Part shown: in pieces, positions 1-9,463 of the stretch
Numbering within the stretch: the first letter of the stretch is position 1
Layout of the letters: the number at the start of each line of letters is the position of its first letter
DNA from: JANQIV01 sp050117315
GTDB taxonomy: Bacteria; Bacteroidota; Ignavibacteria; Ignavibacteriales; Melioribacteraceae
DNA: 33,823 nucleotides
Assembly: GCA_050117315.1 (NCBI GenBank)
Contig: JASFMY010000072.1
Coordinates: 1-33,823, forward strand
Direction: 5' to 3'
Position numbers and translations under genes: made by a program
The notes under the pieces: model-generated
Databases searched by the model: none
The model's input: only the letters and a program-made list of their open reading frames with translations
Told to the model about the DNA's origin: nothing

Positions 1-955
1 TCTTTTCCTCTTATTAAGTGCACATGTTTTTTCTTCAATTTATTAATTACTTTGCACTTTTTCAGGGTTTTATTCACCTATCTTATTATTTTTTAAGCTC
101 TTATTTGCTTTTCAGCAAGCCCTAAATTAGGGACTTCACTTCCGTGAAGCCCAAATATGAGAGAAAATTGGGCTAAAGCCCTTGGGGACCTTCCTCTTTT
201 TTCACCGGGATGAATCCCGGTGCTAGTCATTCCTTTTTTACAGATTCCAACACTATCAAACGGCTAAACCCCAGTTACGGTTGTCTAAATTTTGATATTT
301 ACCTTTTATTGGAGGAAATATTATTCGAAGTCCGGTGGGACTTCCATTATGGTAGAAAAATATAAACCAACCGTCCCCTTAAGCTTCGTAGATGCTTCAT
401 TAAATGTGGGGAAATGAAGATAGTCCCGCGGTTTAAGAGGGTGGGTATTGTTATGTGTTCAAAAAAATGACCCGTGACGCAGATTGTTAACAATCTGCGT
501 TACTTTTGAGACTCCTTCTCCATTCCGTGACGAAAACCTTGATATTGTTCTCAATATGAGGTGGCTTAGTCGAGCTATGGACCTCGACTGCCAAGTAAGC
601 CCTTGGGGACTTTCCTCTTTTCACCGGGATGAAGGGTCTGTTGCAGAACTCAATTAGGAACTTCAATAGCCACGTGCTTCAGCACGTTGAAAATAGGAAT
701 CCAGATAGAATCCGGGCTTTAGCCCCATTTAGAGTGCTTAAATGAGGCTAAAGCCTATAGATTTCAGAATCTTATTAATCCCGTGGCTGAAGCCACGGGC
801 TATTATTAGTTACGCAACACACTCTGAATCCCGGTGTTAGTCATTCCTTTTTATGCCGGGCTCTAAAGATTTTTCACCCCGGCAATCGCCGCGGAACGCC
901 GGGGATTCGAACCGACAGTCCACAGAAATGACAGACTTTTCATTTTGCAAAAACT
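1..955. repeat. Non-coding region with REP-like palindromes
   Basis: I find no gene here. The stretch is dominated by short, different but similarly built palindromes: 130-152 (GGGACTTCAC/GTGAAGCCC), 170-181 (GGGCTaaAGCCC), 328-343 (AAGTCCggtGGGACTT), 381-397, 672-687 (ACGTGCTtcAGCACGT), 714-725, 745-756 and 780-799 (CCCGTGGCTgaAGCCACGGG, a perfect 9-bp stem). A phrase of the kind 'cttggggac.ttcctctttt.caccgggatga' occurs near 181 and again near 600, and 'cccggtg.tagtcattcc' occurs near 216 and 832. This is the look of REP elements mobilised by RAYT transposases, although no transposase gene is in the window. The end (about 837-939) is a copy of the GTCATTTCGA family. It lies just downstream of the cobN-like gene. 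Confidence 0.6.
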
Positions 956-3900
956 TTACTGTTTATTCATAGTTCTTTTTCTCGATTTCATAAACCATCC
1001 AATAAAGAAGACTATCGTTAAAACGAACAACCATGTAGTAGATTTAGTTAAAACATCCGAAACTGTATTGTTATTGGATACTTCGGTTAACTCATAGCCT
1101 TCAACCGGTTTCTTCGGAAGATACTCGGTATTCTCCGCGGTGGTCTTGGCAATTTGCTCTGCCGGGTTTGGAACAGCCGCAACCGTATTTCTATTCTCTT
1201 GCATCTTTTCCAATTCTTGTTTATACATTTCTGCTTTTGCTTCAAGTCCGGGAGTTTTTTCCAGTCTGGCTATAATTGCATCAGATAGTTTTTGATTATC
1301 ACAGATATTGCCGCTGCAGGCAAGTCCGGCTTCTTCAACCGTTTTGATAAACTCTTCGGTTAAGTTTGCTATAACTTCATCATCGGGATTCCAGTATTCT
1401 TTTCTCGTTGTCTCAATCATTCGAGCCAAAATATTTTGGTAAGCCCATAGGTTTTTAGATTCGCGGAACTGTTCTTTTATATCCAGATCGAATTTATCTT
1501 CTACATAAGTTTCATACATTTCCTGCCACTTGGCTTCATCCACAGCTTCGGGAACCGTAACCTGCCAGCCCCAAAGATGGGCAACCACACGTTTTATAAA
1601 GCGGGCGCCGGAATAACCTTCCGCCATCATCTCTTTTATCCACTTTGGATTTAAGTAACGGCTTCGCATTTCACGTCCCATAAATTTATCCAAAGATTCC
1701 TGGCGCGGGTTGGAAGGATCGGTCAGATTTGTCACATATATTTCCGGCGTGGTTCCGTCAATTGAGCGTACCGCCATTGCGGTGGAACCCAGGTACTGGT
1801 AAAAATCATCATTATCCAGTACCCCGTAAAGATTGGTGGAACGGCTGTGAACAGCAACTTTAACACCTGAAAGATTTTTTTTGAACAGGTTGATAGAGCT
1901 GAAGTCTGCGGCTTCCAGATCCTTATTAACTTCTTCCGCTTTAACGCCCCAAAAACCCTGACCGTATAAATGCCCGAACCTATTAAAGAAAACACTAATT
2001 ACTTCCTCTTCTTTTTCCCATGTGCCCGATGCTTCTATAACATCTTCCATACCGGTTCCGTATGCACCTGGAGGAACCGAAAACATTCTAACCGATGCAA
2101 GTCTATCGGCAAGTTCATCATCAACACCTTGAGAAACGAGATCTTTCTTCATGGCTAAAATATGGTTGCGAACAAAGTTGTCCTGTTCGTCCTGCTCTTT
2201 CGCGAGTGTAACCGCGTTGTCGATCATTTGCATAATGTTGGCAAAAATATCTCTATACAAACCGGAAGGGACAATTACCACATCAATTCTCGGGCGTTTA
2301 AGAATATGTCTCGGAATTACTTCAAGACCAACGACTTTACCCCGCTTGTCCCATTTAGGCTTTACACCCAGCAGGTTCATTACCTGGGATTCCATAACGC
2401 CTTCGTGACGAATACACTCCGTACTCCAAAGATTAAACGTTAGTTTATCGGGATAAACACCGTGCTCCTTTTTGTATTGAGAAACAACATCCTCTGCCAT
2501 TTTTGAACCGAGTTTGTAAATCGCCTTCGACGGAATTTTGGAAGGATCAAATGAATAAAAGTTTTTACCGGTCGGTAGTGAACTCGGATTACGCAAAGGA
2601 TCCCCTCCTTTTCCGGTGGGAATATATTTACCGTTTAATGCCGCAATAAGAGAAGCAAGTTCACGTTTGCCGCTTTCTTTTATTTTTTCTATGTATTCTT
2701 TCTCTAATTCGGCACGCTGAGCAGAGTTTAATTCTTTATCAACGGACGCCATTGCTTCCGCTGTTTTCTTTATGTAATCTTCTTTGGGTGCTTTGCCGAA
2801 TGTATGTAACCCGAAAGGCGTATTTTTCTCAGAGATTTCTTTTATGTAATGTTCCAGTTTGTGGATATCTTCATCGGTATTGATTGCTTCCAACCCAATA
2901 TCTTTTGTGATACCCATCTTAACCGCCAACTCGTTAATAGCTTTGTGTTTTGCGTTGCTTAACAACGAGCTTTTTTCGTGTGCTACGTTATGTTCATTTA
3001 TTAGTTCGGTAAGCTTTTTAAGCTCCGGGTTTAATCCCGCTTTATCAAACGGAGGGGTCATATGATCAATAATAACTCCCATTCCCCGTCTTTTAACCTG
3101 TAGTCCCTCGCCTACATCATCAACAATATAGGGATAGATATTAGGCATATCTTGGATTAAAGCTTCCGGCGAATCGGCATTTGTAAACCCGACTTCTTTA
3201 CCTCTTAACCACTCGTGGGTTCCGTGTGTGCCGATATGAACTACCGCATCCGCTTGAAAAGATTTTTTCAAATAAAGATAGAAAGCTACATACTGGTGAG
3301 GAGGCGGAATTGAAACATCATGGTACATTTTTTCAACATCCTGTCCCCAGCCGCGTGCCGGTTGCGGAGTTAATAAAATATTACCGTATTTAATCGCGGG
3401 GATTATTAGATAGGTTTTATTATTTCTATCGCGCCAGGTCATTATATCCGACTCTTCAACTTTTCCCCATCCTTCAATCATTTCTTTTTGGAAAGCAGGG
3501 TCAAGTTCGTTGAACCATTGCTTGTACTCTTCGACCGGGATCATAACCGGTTTGCCTGTTGCCACGAGAGATTCAATTTCTCCTTCGGCCCAGTTACCTA
3601 TATTTCTACCGTAGCTCATTACATCGTCATAAATCGTATTGGAATCTATTACCGCATCGCCTAAGTTGTAGTCTTGCTTTTTAAGTTCTTCCAACATACT
3701 TAATAAGCTTTTGGGAAGAACATTTAAATAGCTTGCCCCGATATTCTCTTTCCCCGGCGGGTAGCTGTAATAAATTAATGCAACCTTTTTTTCCTGATTC
3801 GGTTTTTTCTGAAGTAAATACCATGATTTTACACGATCAACCAACATGTTAACCCTAGGTATAATCGGCTGCTGTTCAAAATATTGTTCGTCCGTAGCTT

Positions 3901-4927
3901 TAATGGTTAAAGTTTCTTTAGAACTTGAAACAGTCGGAAGACTTGCTCCCATTAATTCCGGTATTGCTACAAGTAAAGTCCGCTGCCAAATGTCAATCCC
4001 GGATGGTGATTCACGCCATTCTTTTTCATTATTCATTAACTGGATTGAATTAATTACAGGCACCCCTATTTCTTCGAACACTAATCTTGTTCTATCCGGG
4101 TTTACACCATGCCATAGACCAAGTGTAACTATTAAGTCTACTCTTGAACTCCCATCTTCATCTAAGAAAAAGTTTTGCATTGTTGAATCAACCGGGAAGC
4201 CGAAAACAGGTACAACATTAAACCCGTATCTTTCTATTGATTTGAGAAAAGTATTAATATGTGCGGTTTGGTCGCTTACTACATTGTACCTTTCAATTAA
4301 AAACCCGATGCCGGGATTGCCTTCCGTATAGTTTTGGTAATTTTTGAGATAACTTTCATAGTCCGTGTATATAGTATCGGCATTGTACTCGTAAAATCCT
4401 TTTTTCGGTATAGCAGCAGCCTCCGCAAAACTTACCGACAAAGACAAATCTTTTCTTAACCGGTTCTTTATCATATTGCTGATATTGTCGGTACCGCCCG
4501 CGCTTGCATAAGCCATCACTTCTTTATTAAAGCTTATTCCCATATCTCTATACTTATCTTCTGCCGGGGAAGTGCCCAATGCATAAACCTTACCATTGTT
4601 CTGCAAAACTTTTAACAGTTCTTCCTCAACTTTTTCCACGCTTGCACCGAAACCATGTATCCAAACAAATACCAGTTTAGAGTTTGCCAGGTAGTTAAGA
4701 TCCTGCGAACGAATATTTTCAACCGAATAAGTTTTGAAACTTACTTTTTCTTTTAACCACGGGTAATCCGAATAAATTTGCTTTATACTATTGTAAGTTA
4801 CTTTTTGATTAAAGTCGCTCATTATCAGGCTTATTTTATCCTGCCCGTTAGCCAAAGAAATATTGGAAAAAATTATAGTTAACAGTAGAAAGAAATGAAT
4901 ACTTGTTCTATTTATATTTTTTAACAC
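956..4927 (-). CDS. hmuS: CobN/HmuS-like membrane-anchored chelatase
   Basis: This 1323-residue protein belongs to the CobN/BchH large chelatase-subunit family. The family signature IGTHGTHEW lies at about residues 563-573. Unlike cytosolic CobN, it has an N-terminal signal peptide (hydrophobic FFLLLTIIFSNISLA at about 11-26) and one C-terminal membrane helix (TTWLFVLTIVFFIGWF) followed by a basic tail, so the catalytic body should face the periplasm. The start is GTG, with GGAGG seven bases upstream. It is the last gene of a receptor/membrane-protein/ExbB-like/DUF2149 set, the combination known as hmuRSTUV, in which HmuS has been proposed to remove iron from heme. No ChlI/ChlD-type AAA+ partner is nearby. 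The heme role is inferred from context; cobaltochelatase activity for B12 synthesis looks unlikely given the predicted topology. Confidence 0.85.
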   Translation of the reverse strand: MLKNINRTSIHFFLLLTIIFSNISLANGQDKISLIMSDFNQKVTYNSIKQIYSDYPWLKEKVSFKTYSVENIRSQDLNYLANSKLVFVWIHGFGASVEKVEEELLKVLQNNGKVYALGTSPAEDKYRDMGISFNKEVMAYASAGGTDNISNMIKNRLRKDLSLSVSFAEAAAIPKKGFYEYNADTIYTDYESYLKNYQNYTEGNPGIGFLIERYNVVSDQTAHINTFLKSIERYGFNVVPVFGFPVDSTMQNFFLDEDGSSRVDLIVTLGLWHGVNPDRTRLVFEEIGVPVINSIQLMNNEKEWRESPSGIDIWQRTLLVAIPELMGASLPTVSSSKETLTIKATDEQYFEQQPIIPRVNMLVDRVKSWYLLQKKPNQEKKVALIYYSYPPGKENIGASYLNVLPKSLLSMLEELKKQDYNLGDAVIDSNTIYDDVMSYGRNIGNWAEGEIESLVATGKPVMIPVEEYKQWFNELDPAFQKEMIEGWGKVEESDIMTWRDRNNKTYLIIPAIKYGNILLTPQPARGWGQDVEKMYHDVSIPPPHQYVAFYLYLKKSFQADAVVHIGTHGTHEWLRGKEVGFTNADSPEALIQDMPNIYPYIVDDVGEGLQVKRRGMGVIIDHMTPPFDKAGLNPELKKLTELINEHNVAHEKSSLLSNAKHKAINELAVKMGITKDIGLEAINTDEDIHKLEHYIKEISEKNTPFGLHTFGKAPKEDYIKKTAEAMASVDKELNSAQRAELEKEYIEKIKESGKRELASLIAALNGKYIPTGKGGDPLRNPSSLPTGKNFYSFDPSKIPSKAIYKLGSKMAEDVVSQYKKEHGVYPDKLTFNLWSTECIRHEGVMESQVMNLLGVKPKWDKRGKVVGLEVIPRHILKRPRIDVVIVPSGLYRDIFANIMQMIDNAVTLAKEQDEQDNFVRNHILAMKKDLVSQGVDDELADRLASVRMFSVPPGAYGTGMEDVIEASGTWEKEEEVISVFFNRFGHLYGQGFWGVKAEEVNKDLEAADFSSINLFKKNLSGVKVAVHSRSTNLYGVLDNDDFYQYLGSTAMAVRSIDGTTPEIYVTNLTDPSNPRQESLDKFMGREMRSRYLNPKWIKEMMAEGYSGARFIKRVVAHLWGWQVTVPEAVDEAKWQEMYETYVEDKFDLDIKEQFRESKNLWAYQNILARMIETTRKEYWNPDDEVIANLTEEFIKTVEEAGLACSGNICDNQKLSDAIIARLEKTPGLEAKAEMYKQELEKMQENRNTVAAVPNPAEQIAKTTAENTEYLPKKPVEGYELTEVSNNNTVSDVLTKSTTWLFVLTIVFFIGWFMKSRKRTMNKQ

Positions 4928-4978
4928 TTTTGACCTCCAAATAGTAGAGTTTCAGCAAAATTATATATCTAAACGTTT

Positions 4979-5082
4979 TGTCATTCCGAACCCGAACGAA
5001 GTGAGTGGTGAGAAATCCTTTTCCCCAGGTTTACAAGATTTCTCACCCTCGGCAAACTACGCCGGGGATTCGAAATGACAGA
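4979..5082. repeat. GTCATTTCGA-family inverted repeat, copy 2
   Basis: An imperfect inverted repeat that begins TGTCATTCCGAA and ends TTCGAAATGACA, with an inner 'gtgagaaatc.../gatttctcac' stem. It fills the gap between the DUF2149 and cobN-like genes. The upstream flank (4948-4963, GAGTTTCAGCAAAAT) matches the terminal repeat of the element at 12163-12308. It could fold into a long hairpin in the operon transcript and dampen expression of the chelatase relative to the genes before it. Confidence 0.7.
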
Positions 5083-5090
5083 CTTTTTAT

Positions 5091-5432
5091 TTATTCCGGG
5101 ACGTAAATCACTCTGCCGTCTTCCAGTTTATAAGCAGTTCCTAAGCGAAGCCCTTTCCCGCTTAATGACTTGTCCGTAACCTTCTGTACTTTTATTTCTT
5201 TTCCCTTTTTGGTAATAATTTCCATCTCGCCGTTTGCATTTTTCTTTGTAAGTGTTATTTCGGATTTTGGATCTATAAAATCGAGCATGTTGTAAGCCAT
5301 GAACAGCGCCATTATCATAGCTACAATAAAAACAATACTTACGTCAAACAGGTTTGCTACGCCTGTTATCGGGTCTTCAAGCGGTTGGCTGCCCTTCTCA
5401 AGCCCGTTTTTTCTACGTTTCATAAATTTCAT
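5091..5432 (-). CDS. DUF2149 membrane protein (HmuV-like)
   Basis: A 113-residue protein with a basic N-terminus, one membrane helix at about residues 28-48 (LFDVSIVFIVAMIMALFM) and a short charged C-terminal domain predicted to be periplasmic. The topology resembles ExbD/TolR, and I recognise the sequence as DUF2149, which is found beside MotA/TolQ/ExbB and CobN-like genes. It follows the ExbB-like gene by 11 bases and is probably its partner in a proton-driven membrane complex. GGGGGG lies four to five bases before the chosen ATG; a second ATG four codons in (MKRRKNG) has a more normal spacing and may be the true start. Its biochemical function is not established. Confidence 0.75.
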   Translation of the reverse strand: MKFMKRRKNGLEKGSQPLEDPITGVANLFDVSIVFIVAMIMALFMAYNMLDFIDPKSEITLTKKNANGEMEIITKKGKEIKVQKVTDKSLSGKGLRLGTAYKLEDGRVIYVPE

Positions 5433-5443
5433 AGTTCCCCCCT

Positions 5444-6058
5444 TTATTGTGTAGCGGTTACGCTTAATTCATTTTCCGGTTTAGTGAAGTCGGCTGCATT
5501 TTTATTGCTAATTTCTCTCAAAGTAATTTCAGATTGATATTCCATGGCTCTTATATCATCGTTTATCCACTTTTCCTTAATTAAAGAGATAAGATATGCT
5601 ACAACTCCCGTGGCCAATCCTACGATAGTAGTAGTAAAGGCAGTTACCATATTACCGGCCATTGCAGGCATATCGCCCTGCGCAAGCGAAGATAATGCAA
5701 CACCCATTGGAATCAAGGTGCCCATTAAGCCTAAGGACGGTCCAACTCTAATTACAAAACTTATTTTTTTTAGAGATTTGTAAAGTTTCTGTTCTTCCTC
5801 CTGCAATAGTTTTTCAAGAAGTAAATCGGTATTAGCTACGTGGTTATTTCCACTCGATAAGACAACCGTTTCCATCTGTTGTTTATACGATTCGATGAAA
5901 GCATCGGGATTTCTTCTTCTATCTAAATACTCTCTGGCAAAGTTTCCAAGAGAAATCAACATCCAGAAAGTAAGTAATATTAATCCTATGATAACCGGAT
6001 AAAAAAGAACGGTTGAAAGAACATATAAGAAAGATTCTAAACTGCTAAGGGCACTCAT
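5444..6058 (-). CDS. MotA/TolQ/ExbB proton channel family protein (HmuU-like)
   Basis: A 204-residue membrane protein of the MotA/TolQ/ExbB family. One helix lies near the N-terminus (about 14-35), followed by a cytoplasmic stretch, then the conserved pair of helices. The first of these carries GPSLGLMGTLIPMG (about 106-121) and the second AFTTTIVGLATGVVAYLIS (about 140-158), which is the family signature. Its ATG overlaps the stop of the preceding gene (ATGA), so the two are translationally coupled. In this context it probably forms a proton-driven motor with the DUF2149 protein and serves either the TonB-type receptor or the periplasmic chelatase. Which one is powered cannot be read from the sequence. 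Confidence 0.85.
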   Translation of the reverse strand: MSALSSLESFLYVLSTVLFYPVIIGLILLTFWMLISLGNFAREYLDRRRNPDAFIESYKQQMETVVLSSGNNHVANTDLLLEKLLQEEEQKLYKSLKKISFVIRVGPSLGLMGTLIPMGVALSSLAQGDMPAMAGNMVTAFTTTIVGLATGVVAYLISLIKEKWINDDIRAMEYQSEITLREISNKNAADFTKPENELSVTATQ

Positions 6059-6738
6059 TTTTGTTTCCTTGTTTTTTTAGGTTTGGCGAAAAATCCTATG
6101 GAGAATATTATAATAAAGACAACTGCTAAAAGAATAATATATAAAGCATTTACCCCGGAATTACCCGGTGTAAATAGTTTTGCCCGGAACGAGTAATCAC
6201 CCGGTAAGAAGAGAGAGAAGATTAAATACAATGAGGTGACTATGTTTATAATTCCTAATATTTCCCATACATGATAGTTTTTTGATTTTGTTTTTTTGGC
6301 AATAAAAAATATAATTGCAAAAACTAAAGCTGTAATAGCAGTAGTTAAGTATATAGATACTTGGTCGTAAGATATTTGCAGAATAGATAACGGGATAAAG
6401 AGCAATAACAATATTGGTACGGGTTTTAAAATGTTTTTTAATTCACTTCCGACACTTGTTACGGTATTCTCATACAACTTGTTATGACGCGTAGATATCT
6501 TAAGTGAATATATACCCGCTAATAAAAAGCCCAACAGTAAAACTAAATAAGTAACATCATTATACTGCAGCATATTTATATTCGAGAATAGAATATTCAA
6601 GCCGATTAGAACTATCTCAACCGGAACTAATACCGCTAGTAAATATTTCCAGGACAGCGATACATTCGTTATCAAAATATAAATAACGGAACATGAGATT
6701 AGTCCGACAATACTCATTATAATAGCTAGAAAATCCAT
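6055..6738 (-). CDS. Polytopic membrane protein of heme locus (HmuT-like)
   Basis: A 227-residue protein that is almost entirely hydrophobic, with about six or seven predicted membrane helices (about 3-24, 32-51, 62-80, 106-125, 129-146, 157-176 and 199-218) and a basic C-terminal tail (KPKKTRKQK). I recognise no catalytic motif. Position is the main clue: it sits directly before, and overlaps by four bases, the ExbB-like gene, as an unnamed membrane protein does in hmu operons. A good AAGGAAAAA ribosome site lies upstream of the ATG. The HmuT label is by synteny only. It could be an inner-membrane scaffold or a tetrapyrrole carrier. Confidence 0.6.
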   Translation of the reverse strand: MDFLAIIMSIVGLISCSVIYILITNVSLSWKYLLAVLVPVEIVLIGLNILFSNINMLQYNDVTYLVLLLGFLLAGIYSLKISTRHNKLYENTVTSVGSELKNILKPVPILLLLFIPLSILQISYDQVSIYLTTAITALVFAIIFFIAKKTKSKNYHVWEILGIINIVTSLYLIFSLFLPGDYSFRAKLFTPGNSGVNALYIILLAVVFIIIFSIGFFAKPKKTRKQK

Positions 6739-7136
6739 TATAGTTTTTCCTTTTATAAATTTTCAATGATTATTTGTTTTTCATTGAGCTTAATTCTATC
6801 ACTGTTCTTCTCTTAATGTCTCATATAATTTGATTACTAGTGTTATGCAACAATAAAGTATAGTAAACACCAAAATTGTCATTTCCCGCAAAAAAGCGGG
6901 ACAAGTCAAAGGAACGTTTTGTGTGAGTAGAGTATCCATAGGACTCCCCGACAATCCGCCGCGGCAGAACGTCGGGGATTCGAAATGGCATCACAAATGT
7001 AACCTCACGAAAACTTCGTCCGTTATGCAGTAGGAATAAGGAATTCAAAACTCCCGACAAAATTTTTCAACCATTTCCGTATCAAAATGCTGTTGTTCTT
7101 TTTCAAACAAAAGAACAACAGCAATTGCACAAAGAA
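6739..7136. repeat. Spacer with GTCATTTCGA-family repeat, copy 3
   Basis: A 398-base gap between the receptor gene and the membrane-protein gene. It contains the receptor terminator hairpin (7089-7122) and, at about 6877-6990, another member of the GTCATTTCGA family. That copy starts TGTCATTTCC and ends GATTCGAAATGGCA, with inner CCCGACAATCC/GTCGGGG pairing. An open frame on the minus strand through it is made of repeat sequence and is not convincing as a gene. The gap makes separate transcription of the receptor and the downstream genes possible. Confidence 0.6.
7089..7122 (-). terminator. Hairpin after TonB-dependent receptor gene
   Basis: A perfect 14-bp stem (arms 7089-7102 and 7109-7122, GCTGTTGTTCTTTT with its complement) closes a six-base loop, 14 bases beyond the receptor stop codon. 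The T-run after it on the minus strand is short (ATTTTG), so termination may be partial. Confidence 0.6.
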
Positions 7137-9443
7137 CTAATAATTATAGGATATTCCCACCTGTACAGTTCTCGGGACGCCCAACGAATAAGATTTTGCC
7201 GAACTATACGATGAGTAATATTCCTCGTCTAAAGCATTATAAACACTTAATGAAGCAGAAATACCGGCATATATTTCACGGTGGAGTTTGATGTCAAGAA
7301 CACTATAACCGTCTATTTTGTTAGTGTTTACGTCATCGGAGTATTGTTCGCCTGTATTTCTTAGCCATATACCGATTGTAAAGAGATCAGGATTATTATA
7401 TTGTAATCCGACATTGACTATATTATTGGGATTATCTTCAAGTTCTTTACCTACAAGCTCCTCTTCAAATTCATGTTCCTTAATTTCACTCTTGTTGTAA
7501 TCATAATTTAATGTAGCCACCCAATAGTTACTAAAGGGAAGTTTGAATCCCAATTCAACTCCATAAATATCAACTTCACCTATATTAGTGTATTGTATTA
7601 CACCCTGGTCCTCTTCGGGTTCAATGTAAGATGGAATTTCATAACCTGTTAATGTTTTTGAATAAATGAAGTCTTCAAAACTGCTGGTATAATAAGTTAG
7701 ACTTGCTTCAAGCATATTGAAAAAGGTAAAGTCCGCGCCGACATCAATTGAAAGATTCATTATTTCCGGTTTTAGATCCGGATTACCTACTTGGAAATTC
7801 GAACCATGGGAAGCTGTTCGATACAAATAATATACTCCGGGAGTTTTGAAACCGGTACCATAACTGGCTCTAAGCCTTGAGTTTTGATTAATATGATATA
7901 CAACACCAAGTTTTGGAGAGAACCGGCTTTCATCTCCATCCGGGTATTTAACAACTACTTCTTCGGTTCCTGTCTGATCATAGAAATTACCTCCTTCATT
8001 CTGCCACCAATCGTATCTTAACCCGAGGCTAACATTCCATGATTCACCGATTGAGATTTCATCATTTATAAATCCTGAATACAAATGCTGTTCACCTTCA
8101 TAAAATCTGTCGCCTGCCGTATAAGAATAAAGGGATTCATTTGAACTTTGTTTGCCGTCTGCACCCACAGTTAATTTATGATTTATTTGATCACTTAGTA
8201 AACTTTGCAAGCTTGCTGTAATCCAGCCTACAAATCCGACCTGGGTTTCAGGAAGATCGGAATCGTAATAAGCCTTATCATATTTACCTGTTGTTGAATT
8301 GTATTTTACTGCATTACTTGTATAATCTTTTTTGTTGTAAAATATTGCAGCACTGTAGCTTATAAAATCGCTCAACCTAAAGTACTTTGCGGTAAAATTA
8401 TTTTGCTTACTGTCCATATCATACTGGGTTGAAGTTGCTTTAAGCGGCTGCTCGCTATGATGTTCCGCCGTCAAGCTTAATACGGAAGTTGGGGTAATTT
8501 TATATTCAAGTTTACCATTTAAATTTAGGAATTCATTTTGCGGCTTTATATAATAGTCTTTCCACTGATCGTCTTTCATATATTCGTAACCGTCAAAACT
8601 TTTGTATTCACCGCTGAAAAAGAATCCTATCTTTTCAAAAGCTTTACCCAGTTTGAAACCGGTATTGGTTGTTCCGAACGAACCGTATTCAACATGTGCT
8701 CCGGCATTCCAAACAGGCGTTGGCGAAGCAGAAATCATATTAATAATTCCACCCATAGCGTTAGAACCGTATATTGCCGAGCCGGCTCCTCGAATAACTT
8801 CAATCTTATCAATACTGTTAACGGCAGTAGTGCTCCAAAGGGATACCGACCCTGTATTTGAATTGTTTATCGGAATACCGTCCTTCATTACTAAAGTACG
8901 GTTGGCGGCACCGGTACCGCGCATTTGTACGCCGGCATGACTGGTTGTTGTTCCCAATCCCTGACTTCTGTGAAAAACCAATCCGTACGTGTTCCTCAAA
9001 GCATCATCAATGCTTCTCACATGCTTCATTTCCAAATTTTTTGCGGAAATCACACTTACACTTAAAGGAATGTTTTTTGCGGCTGTCTCATAACGTGTTC
9101 CGGTTATAACAACTTGATCCATGTTGAATGTTGTTCTTGTTAGTTTTACCTGAACATCCGTAGTTTGATCTTTCGCAATTGTGACTTCTTGTGTCAAAGT
9201 TTTATAACCGATAAAAGAAAATTTAAGAGTATGCTTACCTACAGGGATTCCTTCTATTTCAAAATTTCCCTCTGCATCCGATGAGGCACCAATATTAGCG
9301 TTTGCAACCAATATATTTACACCGGGAATAGGTTCCCCGGTTTTTGTATCTGATATAGTACCGATAACTTGTCCGTTCTCTTGTGAGAATAGTACGGAAG
9401 AGAATACAAAGAGTATGATTATTAAACACTTGAATTTATTCAT
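7137..9443 (-). CDS. hmuR: TonB-dependent receptor, probably heme (HmuR-like)
   Basis: A 768-residue outer-membrane receptor. The order is: signal peptide (about 1-20), carboxypeptidase-regulatory-like beta domain (about 24-105), a TonB-box-like segment DQVVITGTRYE, a plug domain (about 115-235, with MRGTG, VMKDGIPI and VIRGAGSAIYGSNAMGGIINM), then a 22-strand-type barrel ending in an aromatic-rich strand (VQVGISYNY). FKTP at about 531 and NPDL at about 552 match the FRAP/NPDL pair of heme receptors, with a single His (SHGSN, about 546) between them, as expected for heme binding. The ATG has a strong TAAGGAGG site. Other ligands are possible, but the CobN-like gene downstream and the absence of a B12 riboswitch favour heme. 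No HmuY-like hemophore gene is adjacent. Confidence 0.85.
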   Translation of the reverse strand: MNKFKCLIIILFVFSSVLFSQENGQVIGTISDTKTGEPIPGVNILVANANIGASSDAEGNFEIEGIPVGKHTLKFSFIGYKTLTQEVTIAKDQTTDVQVKLTRTTFNMDQVVITGTRYETAAKNIPLSVSVISAKNLEMKHVRSIDDALRNTYGLVFHRSQGLGTTTSHAGVQMRGTGAANRTLVMKDGIPINNSNTGSVSLWSTTAVNSIDKIEVIRGAGSAIYGSNAMGGIINMISASPTPVWNAGAHVEYGSFGTTNTGFKLGKAFEKIGFFFSGEYKSFDGYEYMKDDQWKDYYIKPQNEFLNLNGKLEYKITPTSVLSLTAEHHSEQPLKATSTQYDMDSKQNNFTAKYFRLSDFISYSAAIFYNKKDYTSNAVKYNSTTGKYDKAYYDSDLPETQVGFVGWITASLQSLLSDQINHKLTVGADGKQSSNESLYSYTAGDRFYEGEQHLYSGFINDEISIGESWNVSLGLRYDWWQNEGGNFYDQTGTEEVVVKYPDGDESRFSPKLGVVYHINQNSRLRASYGTGFKTPGVYYLYRTASHGSNFQVGNPDLKPEIMNLSIDVGADFTFFNMLEASLTYYTSSFEDFIYSKTLTGYEIPSYIEPEEDQGVIQYTNIGEVDIYGVELGFKLPFSNYWVATLNYDYNKSEIKEHEFEEELVGKELEDNPNNIVNVGLQYNNPDLFTIGIWLRNTGEQYSDDVNTNKIDGYSVLDIKLHREIYAGISASLSVYNALDEEYYSSYSSAKSYSLGVPRTVQVGISYNY

Positions 9444-9463
9444 AAATCCTCCTTAGAATTTTG

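Noticed and set aside
1..955. CRISPR array
   Set aside because: The repeats are palindromes of different sequence with irregular spacing; there is no constant repeat with unique spacers.
3846..4331. 161-codon plus-strand frame inside the cobN-like gene
   Set aside because: It is antisense to well-conserved CobN/HmuS coding, has no ribosome site and resembles no family.
956..4927. Cytosolic cobaltochelatase CobN for B12 synthesis
   Set aside because: It has a signal peptide and a C-terminal membrane anchor, and no cob gene is nearby.
6821..7060. 79-codon minus-strand frame in the gap after the receptor gene
   Set aside because: It runs through a copy of the GTCATTTCGA repeat and has no ribosome site or family match.
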